In this document: positions 58,701 to 63,567 of the stretch, in pieces
Layout: every line of letters begins with the position of its first letter
How positions within the stretch are numbered: position 1 is the first letter of the stretch
NCBI GenBank assembly: GCA_033026295.1
Contig: CM065187.1
Location: 19,750,388-19,814,387 of the forward strand
DNA length: 64,000 nucleotides
Source: Channa striata
Lineage: Eukaryota; Chordata; Actinopteri; Anabantiformes; Channidae
Direction of reading: 5' to 3'
Made by a program: the position numbers and the translations under genes
Notes under the pieces: generated by a model
Seen by the model: the letters and a program-made list of their open reading frames with translations, nothing else
Told to the model about the DNA's origin: nothing
Database searches by the model: none

Positions 58701-61700
58701 GGAGCTGCTCTAGGATTCCATGAAGAGAAAGAAGCCATTGAGGCCGGCCTTTTTTAAAATGCATGTCCCCAACCAATGAATAATTATATAAATAAGTTGA
58801 GTTTATTTGTTTTTTTCAAGTATGTTTACTGTTCTTCTTAATTTTACTTGTTGGTTTGCTTTCAACACTTGAGCATGAAGTAAATTTAGCATTCAGTATA
58901 TTTAGTCTTAAAAAAATTCAGCTTCGTCTTATTCTTTGTTTTTGTGTTTGCCTGTTTTTAATGTTTTTTGTGGTTATGCGTGTGTACTCTGTGATGCACA
59001 TTGGGCTGCGTCTTGGTATAAAATGCACTATATGTCTGGCTTTTTACTGTCTATGTTGCACACTACGCCTCATATGTAAGAAATATCTTGGGCTCTTATT
59101 TTTTGTTTAAGTTTTTTTTTTTTGTCTTGCTTTATTTTTCAGCTGGGCTAAATTTGGTTAATTGTGTTGTTGGCAGTATTATGTTCAACAATGGTGAACA
59201 CATTTTGATCTTGGTGCAGTCCTATTTGTACGTTTGCACTAAATTTTAGATCATATGTTTCATATGGAAAGGCATATTTGCATGTTTACTTGAGTATTGA
59301 GTACTTCTACTGCCTCTACTTTTAACATGCACCAAAGTCCAAAGAATTCTAGTACCGTTATACTCAACCTGATCTGTTACAGCACTTTGGCCAGATTTGC
59401 CTTAGTAGTACTATTATTAATAATCATACTTGGAGAGATTTCACATAAATGCACAAGGTCTGCATTGAGACTGTGCCTAGATTTGTTTCTATGTTTCCCA
59501 CCTGCACATGAACAAACTGCTTCTGCAATTTATAATCCACCAACTACGCTACAACACAGTTATGTAACTTCTTCTTTAATAGTACATGATGTGATAAATC
59601 ACCTTCACACTGGGAAGTGCCAGGTCTCAGAAAGTTGACATTCATATCAATCACTGGGTTCATATTCATTTTGAAAACAGACAGAGGTCAATTTTCCGTT
59701 TGAGATGGCCTCATTTTCTCTTTGTGCTTTTTCTCTCATTTGATTTGCCGTGGATTTGCTGGCATAGTAGCCAACTGCTGGCACCACTGACTTAAATTTA
59801 GTATTTAGCCACTGTGTTACTGTATTTCTCATTTGTTGAGCCAGAGAAAAGTGTATTGTCTCAACATAAAAAAGACAGGATGAACAGTGAGGAAATTTCC
59901 CCAATACTTCATTCAAACTATTAAACATAGTAATTTAATTTGTTCAGTAGGGGATGTGGGGATAATGTGGGGAAAGGGAAATTTCTTTCAGTGGGCCCCA
60001 ACTTCCTGTAAACATTCTTGTTTACAAGAATCTCTGTTGTAGACACACATACACAAACCAGAGTATACAAACCCAAACACAGCTCAGCAAATACATTGAA
60101 GTGTGAATAGTAATTTCATAGAAAGATTTGTAGTAACGACTTGTAACATTAATCGCCACAATTTAATTCAGTTAAAGTGACAAATGTGCGCAGTTACTTA
60201 TTTCAGCAGTTTTCCGCAGCAGTAATGGGATAATAATGCTACTGGCTTAAGCTGATGTCATAAAATTTTGTAGAATGAGCAATGTCTTCAAATGCAAATA
60301 TGTACACACTGTGCAAAAAGTGAGTTGAATGCATTTTCTCGAAGGAGGCAATCCTGAAAATTGCATTACCAAAATGAAATAGTGCGGTGTGGTGGAAGTG
60401 GTGTATGGTTTCATACTGTATTAGCTGTGACCTGTGATTCTCAGCATATATCAAGTGAAATTGTTAAGCTGCTAGATTCATCATTTCACTTTGTTTAAAC
60501 TCTAACTTCAAACATTTGTTTCATGTGATTTTAACCCAGCTTTGGGATAGTTGGGTAGTTTTTGGTAATAACTTTAGAAATCTGACTACATTTCAAAACC
60601 TCCAAAAGTTGAGTAAAGTGGGTTTCTGAGGGATTTCTTTCCAAAGGTTCTGTGAAAAGTTTCGTCGAAGTGAACATTTGCATAATTTCAAGTGGCACTA
60701 CTGAGTAGACCTGCTGACCAAGTCCCTGGCTCTGCAAAAATGGCTCAGACTGGGAGGGTTAATGAAATTTACCTCCCTGAAAAGTAAGTGTATCGTTTGA
60801 ATTCCAAATGCATTTTATGTAAATGCTTAGCTAACATCAGCTGGAACTCATTTCCTTACTTATTCTTGCCAAACCAGGGCCTTTCTGCAGGTCATGTTAC
60901 TTACTATGTTCTTCCTCAGATTTCTCACATCATTGATGAAATAACCAGCACTTGGCGATTACTAACACTAAGTTGTACATTTTGTGTAATGTTTTATTTG
61001 TGAATTGTCACATAAAAGTGGACTTATGTCCGTGGTCTGGCTCAAATCATGCTGAAGCCATGTTGCCATGTTTGCTGTGTGTCACGGCTGTGTTCTAGTC
61101 AAGTTCTACCAGTCAAGTGCAGGGCCCAAATCATGCCTATAAAAAGCCTCATCAGCTTGAGTTGTGACTGTATAGTGGCAGCCAGATTCGGATGGGTTCA
61201 TCATCAATACTCAATGGCACTATGTGGGCTGCATGAAAATAAATGTGGGCCACCACTGCGCCATCACTCAGTTGCTATCTAGGCATGTCAGATGCAACTG
61301 GGTGTCCTTCTTATCCACTTTAAATCCAACCGAATTCTCAGACATGTCCTTGTGGCTATGCACTCACAAATACTTGAAGTTTATGCCACGTCTGGGCCAA
61401 ATAGTTTTTTATGAAGACAGCTCAGAGCCGCGACTGAATAATACAAATCATGTGTTGTTAAGGACAGCTGTTTTGTATTAAAGAGTTTCCCATCAATCGA
61501 CTTGCAGTACACAAAGTAGAAGGACACTGTGGCACAGAAAACAAAAGTAAAAAACCGAAGACAGTAATGTGTATATCTGTGAAATCTCATCCCCAGGTTC
61601 CTAACACTGGTAACAATAATACTCCAGTTGCTAAATCTGTAAGTGATATTTTTAATGCATGCAGGGTTACAGGAAATGTGGTGCATTAAAGTGAAATAGA

Positions 61701-62181
61701 ACATTACGTTTAACACTATAGGAACAGAGTCTTGACCTAAGGGAGTCTGGGTGTGACACTAAACTCAGGATGTTCTGCTGATGTTTTTCTTACCCAGGTG
61801 GAGTGTGAGGTTGACAGAACTGGGATGCTGGACACCATAGTACATGGACTGGCTCTGCCACCATGTGGGCTCCTCATTCCTGTTGAAATCTGTCAGGAGG
61901 CTGGCATTATGGCTCAGATCTGGATCTGATGCATCACAGTAGTGGCATGAGCGCGTCGAGCCAGTTTGCATGCAGTAGTCCTCAGGTGTGGAACCGCACA
62001 CGTTTGATACCTCCACAGTGCGATTGAAAGCAATGTTCTCAAACTTGGGCATGCAGCGGCTTGGGGCTCCCTCCTCACCATAGCAGGAGTCCATCGCAGC
62101 CCAAACAAGGTGGTGGTAGTGTGGATGAAGAAAGAGCAGGAGGGCCAGGAGAAGAGAGCTCGCAGCAAATGATGTATCCAT
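2847..62181 (-). CDS. lamc3: laminin subunit gamma-3, 5' part of gene (12 exons, partial)
   Basis: Secreted basement-membrane protein, the gamma chain of a laminin alpha-beta-gamma trimer. Twelve exons join with consistent phases into about 730 residues. Domains in order: signal peptide (about 1-28), LN domain (about 33-273), four LE repeats (about 276-485), a split LE repeat holding the L4 domain (about 487-690), then LE repeats up to the window edge. It is assigned to gamma-3 over gamma-1 by remembered gamma-3-like strings such as PYQFYSASC, LISLDRLNTF, DFSVGG, APEKFLG and NCHQHGTC; gamma-2 lacks an LN domain. Human gamma-3 has about 1575 residues, so roughly the N-terminal 46 percent is here and the gene runs off the low-coordinate end. 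The reading frame shows no stop or frameshift. Coordinates span introns; the exons are listed separately. Confidence 0.93.
3075..5794 (-). other. lamc3: lamc3 intron 11
   Basis: 2.7 kb with GTAAGT donor and tttttcag acceptor. It has a (AC)11 tract at 3342-3363 and no other recognisable feature. Confidence 0.85.
3342..3363. repeat. (AC)11 microsatellite
   Basis: 22 bases of pure AC in intron 11. Confidence 0.95.
5795..5904 (-). CDS. lamc3: lamc3 exon 11: L4 domain, continued
   Basis: Encodes LSEHETRFIPRLSAFEFHYL, then LYNLTSFRISNAGGQN. The F-F-LL-NLTS-RI pattern is the conserved C-terminal part of the L4 domain, and NLT is a sequon shared with the family. The acceptor is ttacag|G and the donor is AACT|GTAAGT, near consensus. 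Confidence 0.92.
6575..6985 (+). repeat. dispersed repeat of TTGAA-tailed family, diverged copy
   Basis: It begins TTCAATTCAACTTTATTTAC and continues AGAGAAAACCCGACAGATTC, CCCTTGAGCA, AACTCCCTCTAACAGAAACA, then AAAGGTAGAGAGGGTGTGTG and GAGCTGGTTCCATTCTTTTG. This is a fuller but older copy of the element at 10580, 33175 and 43389. The family is common in fish genomes (from memory). Confidence 0.7.
7170..7212 (+). repeat. dispersed repeat tail relic
   Basis: ACCCTAACAGGATAAGCAGC followed by ACGATAATGGATGGA is a diverged form of the fish repeat end ACCCTGAA-GGATAAGCGG then AAAATGGATGGATGGA. Too short to place in a family with confidence. Confidence 0.4.
7991..8010. repeat. (GAAA)4 short repeat
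   Basis: Four units of AAGA/GAAA in intron 10. Confidence 0.85.
10580..10857 (+). repeat. dispersed repeat of TTGAA-tailed family
   Basis: It begins TTCAATTCAATTTCAATTCA, then CTTTATTTATATAGCGCC, and matches the copies at 33175-33580 (opposite strand) and 43389-43613 through AGAGAAAACCCAACAAATCC, CCAGCAGAACCAGGCTCAGG and GACCGGTTGGGCTGAG. Read on the other strand it ends in an AATAAA-like signal and short TTGAA repeats, as retroposon tails do. Confidence 0.8.
11065..11097. repeat. perfect inverted repeat, 14-bp arms
   Basis: TCTATTTTCCAAAA and its exact reverse complement flank a 5-base loop TAGAA. It lies in intron 10. Confidence 0.9.
11690..12320 (+). mobile_element. decayed non-LTR retrotransposon (LINE) fragment
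   Basis: Plus-strand frames give MKEVLSGMRRITGDQ, ENKNRVNDLSLFFNRF, VETRPATPTPP, then DDHTRVYLFSPSLPP and NTNNKLDWSENTEVH. These match, in order, the linker before the reverse transcriptase (FFNRFD), and a block near LGVHLDNKLDW-KNTEALYKKG downstream of it. The core of the enzyme between them is deleted. The first part is open for about 50 codons; the rest is full of stops. Confidence 0.6.
14080..14325 (+). repeat. probable retrotransposon 3' end
   Basis: The run from ACACACGAGTTTTGTCAG through TTTTGGTGACTTTGCACTGC to ACCATCTGCTAAATGTATAA and AAATGTAAAAATG resembles the 3' ends of fish LINEs, which finish GCGTCTGCTAAATGcctAAATGTAAATG. Boundaries and family are uncertain. Confidence 0.4.
14659..14857 (-). 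CDS. lamc3: lamc3 exon 10: middle of L4 domain
   Basis: Encodes EKFLGHQGHSYGQLLSITF, then TSETPELLPNHVTLLFQGSG and about 26 more residues ending RRSFVVR. KFLG...SYGQ.L...F is the L4 domain core, and LLFQGSG corresponds to the LRLEGTG block of human gamma-3. The acceptor is tgctag|AG and the donor is GTCAG|GTACGA, phase 2. Confidence 0.92.
16085..16122 (+). repeat. retroposon 3' tail relic
   Basis: TTTCCCCACTGTGGGATTAA followed by TAAAGTTCTATCTTA is the usual 3' tail of several teleost LINEs and SINEs (CCCACTGTGGGACTAATAAAG then TATCTTA units). No body of an element is recognisable upstream. Confidence 0.45.
16470..16865 (+). pseudogene. decayed Tc1/mariner transposase fragment
   Basis: Plus-strand translation gives HEITVAWVLYQTKVKKRY, followed by RHVGDPEVNWKKG and, after a frameshift, KSSFL. 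These line up with the remembered Tc1 blocks around TTVARVLHQ, HVGDPE-NWKKVLW and KIELFG. Several stops and frameshifts interrupt it. It represents a different Tc1 family from the 31-33 kb element. The N-terminal side is unusually CpG-rich for an old relic. Confidence 0.65.
16868..16975 (-). pseudogene. inverted fragment of a similar Tc1 transposase
   Basis: On the minus strand this reads CARSG-IV-RE, then FHQDTCARGVTSYCG in shifted frames, matching the Tc1 region ARRGLVREATKTP-TTLEELQ. It points against the neighbouring fragment at 16470-16865, so the relic has been broken and inverted, or two copies are nested. Confidence 0.55.
16976..17095. repeat. dispersed teleost repeat fragment
   Basis: The motif GGGTGGGAGGAAAGTAGAGT, followed by ACCCGGACAAAAATCC and AAAACATGAAAACTTTGCA, is a diverged form of a very common fish repeat that reads GTGGGAGGAAACCGGAGTAC and then CCGGAGAAAACC. 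Family assignment rests on memory. It abuts the inverted Tc1 fragment. Confidence 0.55.
21782..21901 (-). CDS. lamc3: lamc3 exon 9: start of L4 (laminin IV type A) domain
   Basis: Encodes DQDGWLGVFSGGQEYPLLWK, then EGEVYLLPLSDEDTGFYKAP. This aligns with the start of the laminin IV domain in gamma chains (DGW... W... FxAP). The acceptor is cttcag|AT and the donor is CCTG|GTGAGT. The C-terminal KAP joins exon 10 to give the conserved APEKFLG block. Confidence 0.92.
21902..22461 (-). other. lamc3: lamc3 intron 8
   Basis: 0.56 kb with a weak GTTTTG donor and a cttcag acceptor. AT-rich, with nothing else recognisable. Confidence 0.85.
22462..22598 (-). CDS. lamc3: lamc3 exon 8: LE repeat 4 end and start of the L4-bearing LE repeat
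   Basis: Encodes CKPGYFNLEEVNPAGC, then QPCFCFGHSLACSSS and VNITSDFIE, with one base left over. CFCFGHS opens the LE repeat into which the L4 domain is inserted. The acceptor is cacctacag|A, reached directly from a long TG run on the transcribed strand. The donor is GAAG|GTTTTG, very weak. The 137-base length is not a multiple of three, so skipping this exon would shift the frame. Joining to exon 9 restores the expected IED-x-DGW sequence. Confidence 0.92.
22608..22660. repeat. (CA)26 microsatellite next to lamc3 exon 8
   Basis: 53 bases of uninterrupted CA on the plus strand, TG on the transcribed strand. It ends nine bases before exon 8 and replaces a normal pyrimidine tract. Confidence 0.98.
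22976..22995. repeat. A20 homopolymer
   Basis: Run of 20 A on the plus strand in intron 7, so T on the transcribed strand. Confidence 0.9.
23341..23439 (-). CDS. lamc3: lamc3 exon 7: fourth LE repeat (first half)
   Basis: Encodes PCECESSGSVDHCSPLDGLC, then HCKQNVEGQSCNR, matching the family pattern CxCxxxGSxDxC...C.CK.NVEG..C.RC. The acceptor is tctctag|G and the donor is AACAG|GTGTGT, phase 2. It is one of the shortest exons at 99 bases and lacks an open frame long enough for routine ORF listing, so it is easily missed. Confidence 0.92.
23590..23690. repeat. possible SINE-like fragment
   Basis: GTTGTGCTCAAGGACACATC and then GGGCTTGAACCTGAGCC resemble the CTTGCTCAAGGACACTTC...GGGATTCGAACC core of common teleost repeats. 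Diverged and without clear ends. Confidence 0.35.
25568..25645 (+). repeat. possible dispersed repeat fragment
   Basis: TTTAACCTTTATTTTACAAG, then GAAATACCTTGAGATTACAC, resembles a widespread fish repeat with ACCTTTATTTTACCAGGAAA and CATTGAGAT. Recognition is from memory and the stretch is short. Confidence 0.35.
26299..26430 (+). repeat. possible decayed tRNA-derived SINE
   Basis: GGGATTAGCTCGCTTGTTAG resembles a tRNA A box, and AAGGTCACTAATTCACATT, about 60 bases on, is a poor B-box match. No tail repeat is seen. Weak. Confidence 0.25.
26681..26798 (-). CDS. lamc3: lamc3 exon 6: third LE repeat
   Basis: Encodes GSVSLQCDVEGRCACRGG, then VTGEKCDTCRAGFHSLGHGG and Cys-Arg. This is the body of LE repeat 3; the FHSL-GGCR ending is typical of laminin gamma chains. 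The acceptor is tctcag|GC and the donor is TGCAG|GTGGGC, phase 2. The open frame runs on into the intron past the donor (WATCN...), which is not laminin-like. Confidence 0.94.
26799..27832 (-). other. lamc3: lamc3 intron 5
   Basis: 1.0 kb with GTAAAC donor. Nothing recognisable in it. Confidence 0.85.
27833..28021 (-). CDS. lamc3: lamc3 exon 5: second LE repeat
   Basis: Encodes CNCSGRSDECVFDMEQY, then CVDCRDNTDGPHCERCREN and CLPCHCNIYG. This is LE repeat 2 and the start of LE repeat 3. The acceptor is ctgcag|AG; two AG dinucleotides lie two bases apart here, and only the first keeps frame with exon 4. The donor is TATG|GTAAAC. The sequence DNTDGPHCERC is a strong laminin gamma signature. Confidence 0.94.
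28720..28766. repeat. (TA)n-(CA)14 compound microsatellite
   Basis: A TA-rich lead with ATACGTATA, then 28 bases of CA, in intron 4. Confidence 0.95.
30990..31260 (+). mobile_element. decayed LINE reverse-transcriptase fragment
   Basis: Plus-strand translation reads SDYEPVALTSVERLVLQHFR, then LEALSHKDQP and KAVFFFIYSASAWPRLQLL. This aligns with the LINE blocks NDYRPVALTS...ERLVLAHLR and SHLDKPG-TVR-MFFDFSSAFNTI-P-LL. The conserved FDFSSAFNT has decayed, and the first catalytic Asp is lost. It may be the same family as the 11.7-12.3 kb relic. Confidence 0.5.
31430..33055 (-). mobile_element. Tc1/mariner transposon with TA target duplication
   Basis: A 1626-bp element with terminal inverted repeats starting CAGTCAGGTCCATAAATATT, flanked by TA on both sides (31428-31429 and 33056-33057). 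The inverted repeats are long, about 215 bp (31430-31651 and 32843-33055), and differ at only a few positions apart from a 12-14 base insertion in the left copy. Between them lies one transposase frame on the minus strand. The close match of the ends suggests a fairly recent insertion. It sits in intron 4 in the same orientation as lamc3. Confidence 0.95.
31683..32709 (-). pseudogene. Tc1-type DD34E transposase, N-terminally broken
   Basis: Tc1 transposases bind the terminal repeats through an N-terminal helix-turn-helix and cut and join DNA through a DDE catalytic domain. The catalytic part is open from codons near 32590 to the stop at 31683. It carries LWTD (first Asp), VQMDNDPKH (second Asp) and LNPIE (Glu), with exactly 34 residues between the last two, the Tc1 DD34E spacing. 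GRPRK-like basic residues precede it. The original ATG is probably at 32709, but codon 9 is TGA. The helix-turn-helix part (TIREIAKILGVAKTTVWKI) also lies in a different frame from the catalytic part, so there is a frameshift near 32590-32610. The residue after WTD is Gly, where I remember Glu in related copies. The copy is therefore unlikely to make full-length enzyme. Confidence 0.92.
33175..33580 (-). repeat. dispersed repeat of TTGAA-tailed family
   Basis: Inverted copy of the repeat at 10580-10857. Its end reads GGCGCTATATAAATAAAGTT and then GAATTGAATTGAA, i.e. a 3' tail of TTGAA units. It starts about 120 bases from the right end of the Tc1 element. Its upstream part is a TC-rich stretch (33180-33240). 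The 5' boundary is approximate. Confidence 0.75.
40053..40219 (-). CDS. lamc3: lamc3 exon 4: first LE (laminin EGF-like) repeat
   Basis: Completes Arg 275 and then encodes CKCNGHASEC, CSCQHHTVGADCQRC and PFYQDRPWARATGDSANECL, a full eight-cysteine LE repeat. The QH and PWARATG motifs match gamma-3. The acceptor is cctcag|A and the donor is CTGA|GTGAGT. The one leftover base joins exon 5 to give Lys where the mammalian chains have Pro before the next CNC. Confidence 0.94.
40220..42127 (-). other. lamc3: lamc3 intron 3
   Basis: 1.9 kb between exons 3 and 4. I see no repeat, RNA gene or extra exon in it. Confidence 0.85.
42128..42258 (-). CDS. lamc3: lamc3 exon 3: end of LN domain
   Basis: Encodes residues 232-274 plus two bases. 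It opens EWVTATDLLISLDRLNTF after a tttcag acceptor and closes with YFYAISDFSVGG and the first two bases of an Arg codon. The donor is GGCAG|GTAAGA. The LDRLNTFGD and ISDF blocks are invariant in gamma-chain LN domains, and SVGG is the gamma-3 form. The exon is too short for a standard ORF list and was found from the translated minus strand. Confidence 0.95.
42927..43056 (+). promoter_or_regulatory. CpG-rich patch ending in a consensus splice donor
   Basis: Within AT-rich intron 2 this stretch has clustered CpG (GCTCGCGAAC, CTCGGCTGGCTCGGG, GAAGCGTGG, GTCGGAGG, GCACGCG) and ends ACGCG|GTGAGTTTG on the plus strand. It could be a small CpG promoter with a noncoding first exon antisense to lamc3, or an old GC-rich relic. 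No open frame or known motif supports it. Confidence 0.25.
43389..43613 (+). repeat. dispersed repeat of TTGAA-tailed family, truncated
   Basis: Matches the copies at 10580 and 33175 from AATTCACAACAATGTCAGGT through GACCGGTTGGGCTGAG and AACAGAGCAACAAAAGCAGC. It lacks the TTCAATTCAA end and the segment around the CCAGACTATACAAAC part. Confidence 0.75.
44346..44386 (+). repeat. dispersed repeat tail relic
   Basis: GAATGGCGACCCGTCCGGTA followed by TAGATAATGGATCATGGATG looks like an internally deleted copy of the fish repeat that reads TGGCGACCTGTCCAGGGTGT and ends in GATGGATGG. Tentative. Confidence 0.35.
45307..45346. repeat. perfect inverted repeat, 17-bp arms
   Basis: ATATTCCAACATTTAGC and its exact reverse complement flank a 6-base loop TTGCTT, in intron 2 about 0.6 kb from the LINE relic. 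The stem is too short for an ordinary pre-microRNA. Confidence 0.92.
45890..46985 (-). mobile_element. L2-like non-LTR retrotransposon relic
   Basis: Minus-strand translation shows the C-terminal half of a LINE reverse transcriptase. In order: GIPQGSV, KHNIQFH-YAIDTQLY (the catalytic YADD has become YAID, with a stop just before it), SLGFILDGTL, HFNLCNINRF, QNSAAGILTRTP, HITPVLKLHWLPV, YKILILTYKALHNLALPYLS, HTPSRSLRS and FKSCLKTYLFRLAYLT. The 3' end (CTTTGAGTGTTTATAAAGGTGCC, positions about 45925-45947, then TAAAATGTATTGTTG) is typical of L2-type tails. It is 5'-truncated, with stops, frameshifts and an internal deletion near 46440-46505. Confidence 0.85.
47240..47530. promoter_or_regulatory. 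possible conserved enhancer: homeodomain/POU motif cluster
   Basis: Contains TAATTAGCATAAAT, GGATAATTATT, CTAATAATTAGG, AGATAATCAAAC, an exact octamer ATGCAAAT at 47444-47451, and TTATTAGC. Motif density suggests a developmental enhancer, but AT-rich sequence yields such words by chance. Confidence 0.25.
48097..48132. repeat. (GA)n microsatellite
   Basis: About 36 bases of GA with one AACG interruption, in intron 2. Confidence 0.95.
50306..50324. repeat. T19 homopolymer
   Basis: Run of 19 T on the plus strand in intron 2. No retroposon body is recognised beside it. Confidence 0.9.
50905..51325. repeat. degenerate tandem duplication, about 205-bp period
   Basis: Two blocks share, in order, TTAACAAGATTTT, CCAGTTTAAAAAAA, CGTTA, ATCACAAAAAGCA, AGAAGGAG, AAAAT-TTTGTATTGTAAACAGTGTCTC and AAAAATG (first about 50907-51055, second about 51110-51315). 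The second block has extra sequence between the shared blocks. Further on, GCGGCTTATAGTCCGATGCG near 51418 resembles a phrase common in fish transposon-derived satellites. Confidence 0.7.
54555..54715. promoter_or_regulatory. possible conserved enhancer in intron 2
   Basis: Holds the palindrome TTAAGTGCTTAA (NKX2-like core) near 54561, GCTATTAATTCAGC, TGTTAATCAAC, and a TCF/LEF-like CTTTGATCAAGG at 54698-54709. The sequence is more balanced in GC than its surroundings. Weak, from motifs only. Confidence 0.2.
55128..55432 (-). CDS. lamc3: lamc3 exon 2: core of LN domain
   Basis: Encodes residues 130-231. It starts after a cacag acceptor and reads GKAFEITYIRLKFYTSRPES, the hallmark LN-domain block, then SFAIYKR, GPWVPYQFYSASC, CTDEFSDISPLTGGNVAFST and LEGRPSAYNFD. 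Residue choice in YQFYSASC favours gamma-3 over gamma-1. The donor is CAG|GTCAGG, phase 0. The open frame continues past the donor into the intron without laminin similarity, which marks the true exon end. Confidence 0.95.
55433..61793 (-). other. lamc3: lamc3 intron 1
   Basis: 6.4 kb with GTAAGA donor and cacag acceptor. It contains a (CA)12 tract at 58503-58527 and AT-rich unique-looking sequence. Open frames such as 57585-58022 show no family resemblance. Confidence 0.85.
58503..58527. repeat. (AC)12 microsatellite
   Basis: 25 bases of AC in intron 1. Confidence 0.95.
61794..62181 (-). CDS. lamc3: lamc3 exon 1: signal peptide and start of LN domain
   Basis: Encodes residues 1-129 plus one base. 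The hydrophobic signal (LLLALLLFL) is followed by a likely cleavage after VWA. The LN domain then opens with MDSCYGEEG, a cysteine-rich stretch (C33, C43, C62, C70, C79, C82) and the conserved TWWQSQSM and NLTLHLG blocks. N-glycosylation sequons are seen at NRT (53), NAS (92) and NLT (124). I chose the ATG at 62181 over the one eight codons upstream (62205): 62181 has a strong Kozak context (GACATGG), while 62205 has T at -3 and would precede the signal peptide with eight polar residues. The donor is CTGG|GTAAGA. Confidence 0.93.
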
Positions 62182-62235
62182 GTCTACAAGCTGTGGCAAT
62201 GACATCTACAGCACCAGGAGAAAAACTTTAACAGT

Positions 62236-62241
62236 CTTATA
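62236..62241 (-). promoter_or_regulatory. possible TATA-like element of lamc3
   Basis: TATAAG lies on the minus strand 55 bases before the chosen ATG. If used, initiation would fall near 62210 and leave about 30 bases of 5' UTR, with the upstream ATG almost at the cap. A six-base match is weak evidence, and an upstream noncoding exon is not excluded. Confidence 0.2.
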
Positions 62242-63334
62242 CTGATGCAAACACATGAAGACTCTGACTTTAGAAAATGAATCCAACAACAGCAGTCCAG
62301 GCTGAGATCTTTGTGTCTCTGCCTTCTGTGTTCTGCCTCTGCTGTGTCTTCAACATATGTTGTCCCTCTGTGGGGAGAAATGGAGGTTGTGCAGAAATTC
62401 CTTTCATCAGGGGCAGCATGACACAGAAAGAGCAGGGCTAGGGGTGGGGGCTGGAGGATTGAGCAGTCCTTAAAACTCCTCCACCTGCTGGTCAACAGAA
62501 GCACCGCATCGCCATTAGTACAAGAATCGGGTATGAAAACACACACACATTTTTAAAGAATGCAGCAGTGAGAATGTTACACCTTTGGGCAGCAAGGTGG
62601 CGACTACAAAATCACCTGCGTTGACCACTGATAGGAACACATATTACTATGGATATGGTGATAAATGGACTTGGCAGTTGGCCCCGCAGCAGGACGTTCT
62701 GGTAAATGCTGACTGTAGGGATTCACAGCAGAAGTGTAGAGGTGCTAAAACTGTCTGGAATATTTTAGCGAGCAGGGGTCATCTCCATAAAGAGATGTCG
62801 CTCTGGGGAGTAGTGTGACCTAAAGGGACGATTTATTTATAAAAATAGTGGAGTGAAAGAGCGGCAGTGCTTTTTCAGCTAGATCCACTCAAGGCTCAGC
62901 CGTCATGAAAAGTGAGAAATGGATTGCGTGTCTGTGTAATTCTTACTGACTGCTTAGGGTTCTGTTACCTATCAATCTGTGTTTGATTCCGCAACAAAAA
63001 ATTAAAATGTGGGGAAAACATTACCGTGGGAAGTAACTCACTCAGTAAGTCAATGAAGCCACTAATTGAAACTATTTCTGCCTTTAGAATCAAATTTTCA
63101 TTAACAAGGTTTGGGTTAGAAACTGTATCCAACTGGCATTTTAGACCTTTTTTCTTTTCTTTTTTGTAATCGTTAGGGCTTTACATTGTGGTTTCAAAGC
63201 AACTATAGGGGCACAAGTTTGTGTCTTCTTGTTTATGTCTTGATGGGCATTCGACATAAAACACATGCCAAATCAAACTCGTGAGTCATAACAAGTGATA
63301 AGAATCAGAGCACATCAGAGGCACGGCTCATGGA

Positions 63335-63567
63335 TGTTTTGGAGATAAAGTCAAAAAGGCCAGATTGAGACAGTTTGGACACGTTCAGAGGAGAGATTGT
63401 AAATACTATATCAGTAGAAGGATGCTGAAGTTGGCGCTGCCAGGAAGACCAAAGAGGAGATTTATGGATGTAGTGAGAGAGAACATGAAGGTAGTTGGTA
63501 GGGGGAGAGGAGAGGATGCAGAGGATAGCGTTAGATGGAGCAAGATGATTCACTGTGGCAACACCTG
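63335..63567 (+). mobile_element. LINE C-terminal fragment
   Basis: An open stretch of about 77 codons reads FGDKVKKARLRQFGHVQRRD, then RRMLKLALPGRPKRRFMDVV, RENMKVVG and DSVRWSKMIHCGNT, then a stop. RLR-FGHVQRRD...GRPKRRFMDVV-EDMK-VGV is the well-known C-terminus of endonuclease/reverse-transcriptase proteins of fish LINEs. It is 5'-truncated and followed by an A-rich stretch. It lies about 1.1 kb upstream of the lamc3 start, in divergent orientation. Confidence 0.75.

Noticed and set aside
2847..62181. Assignment to laminin gamma-1 or gamma-2
   Set aside because: Gamma-2 lacks the LN domain. Several diagnostic strings fit gamma-3 better than gamma-1, though some positions (e.g. EWVTATD, FFK) are shared or intermediate.
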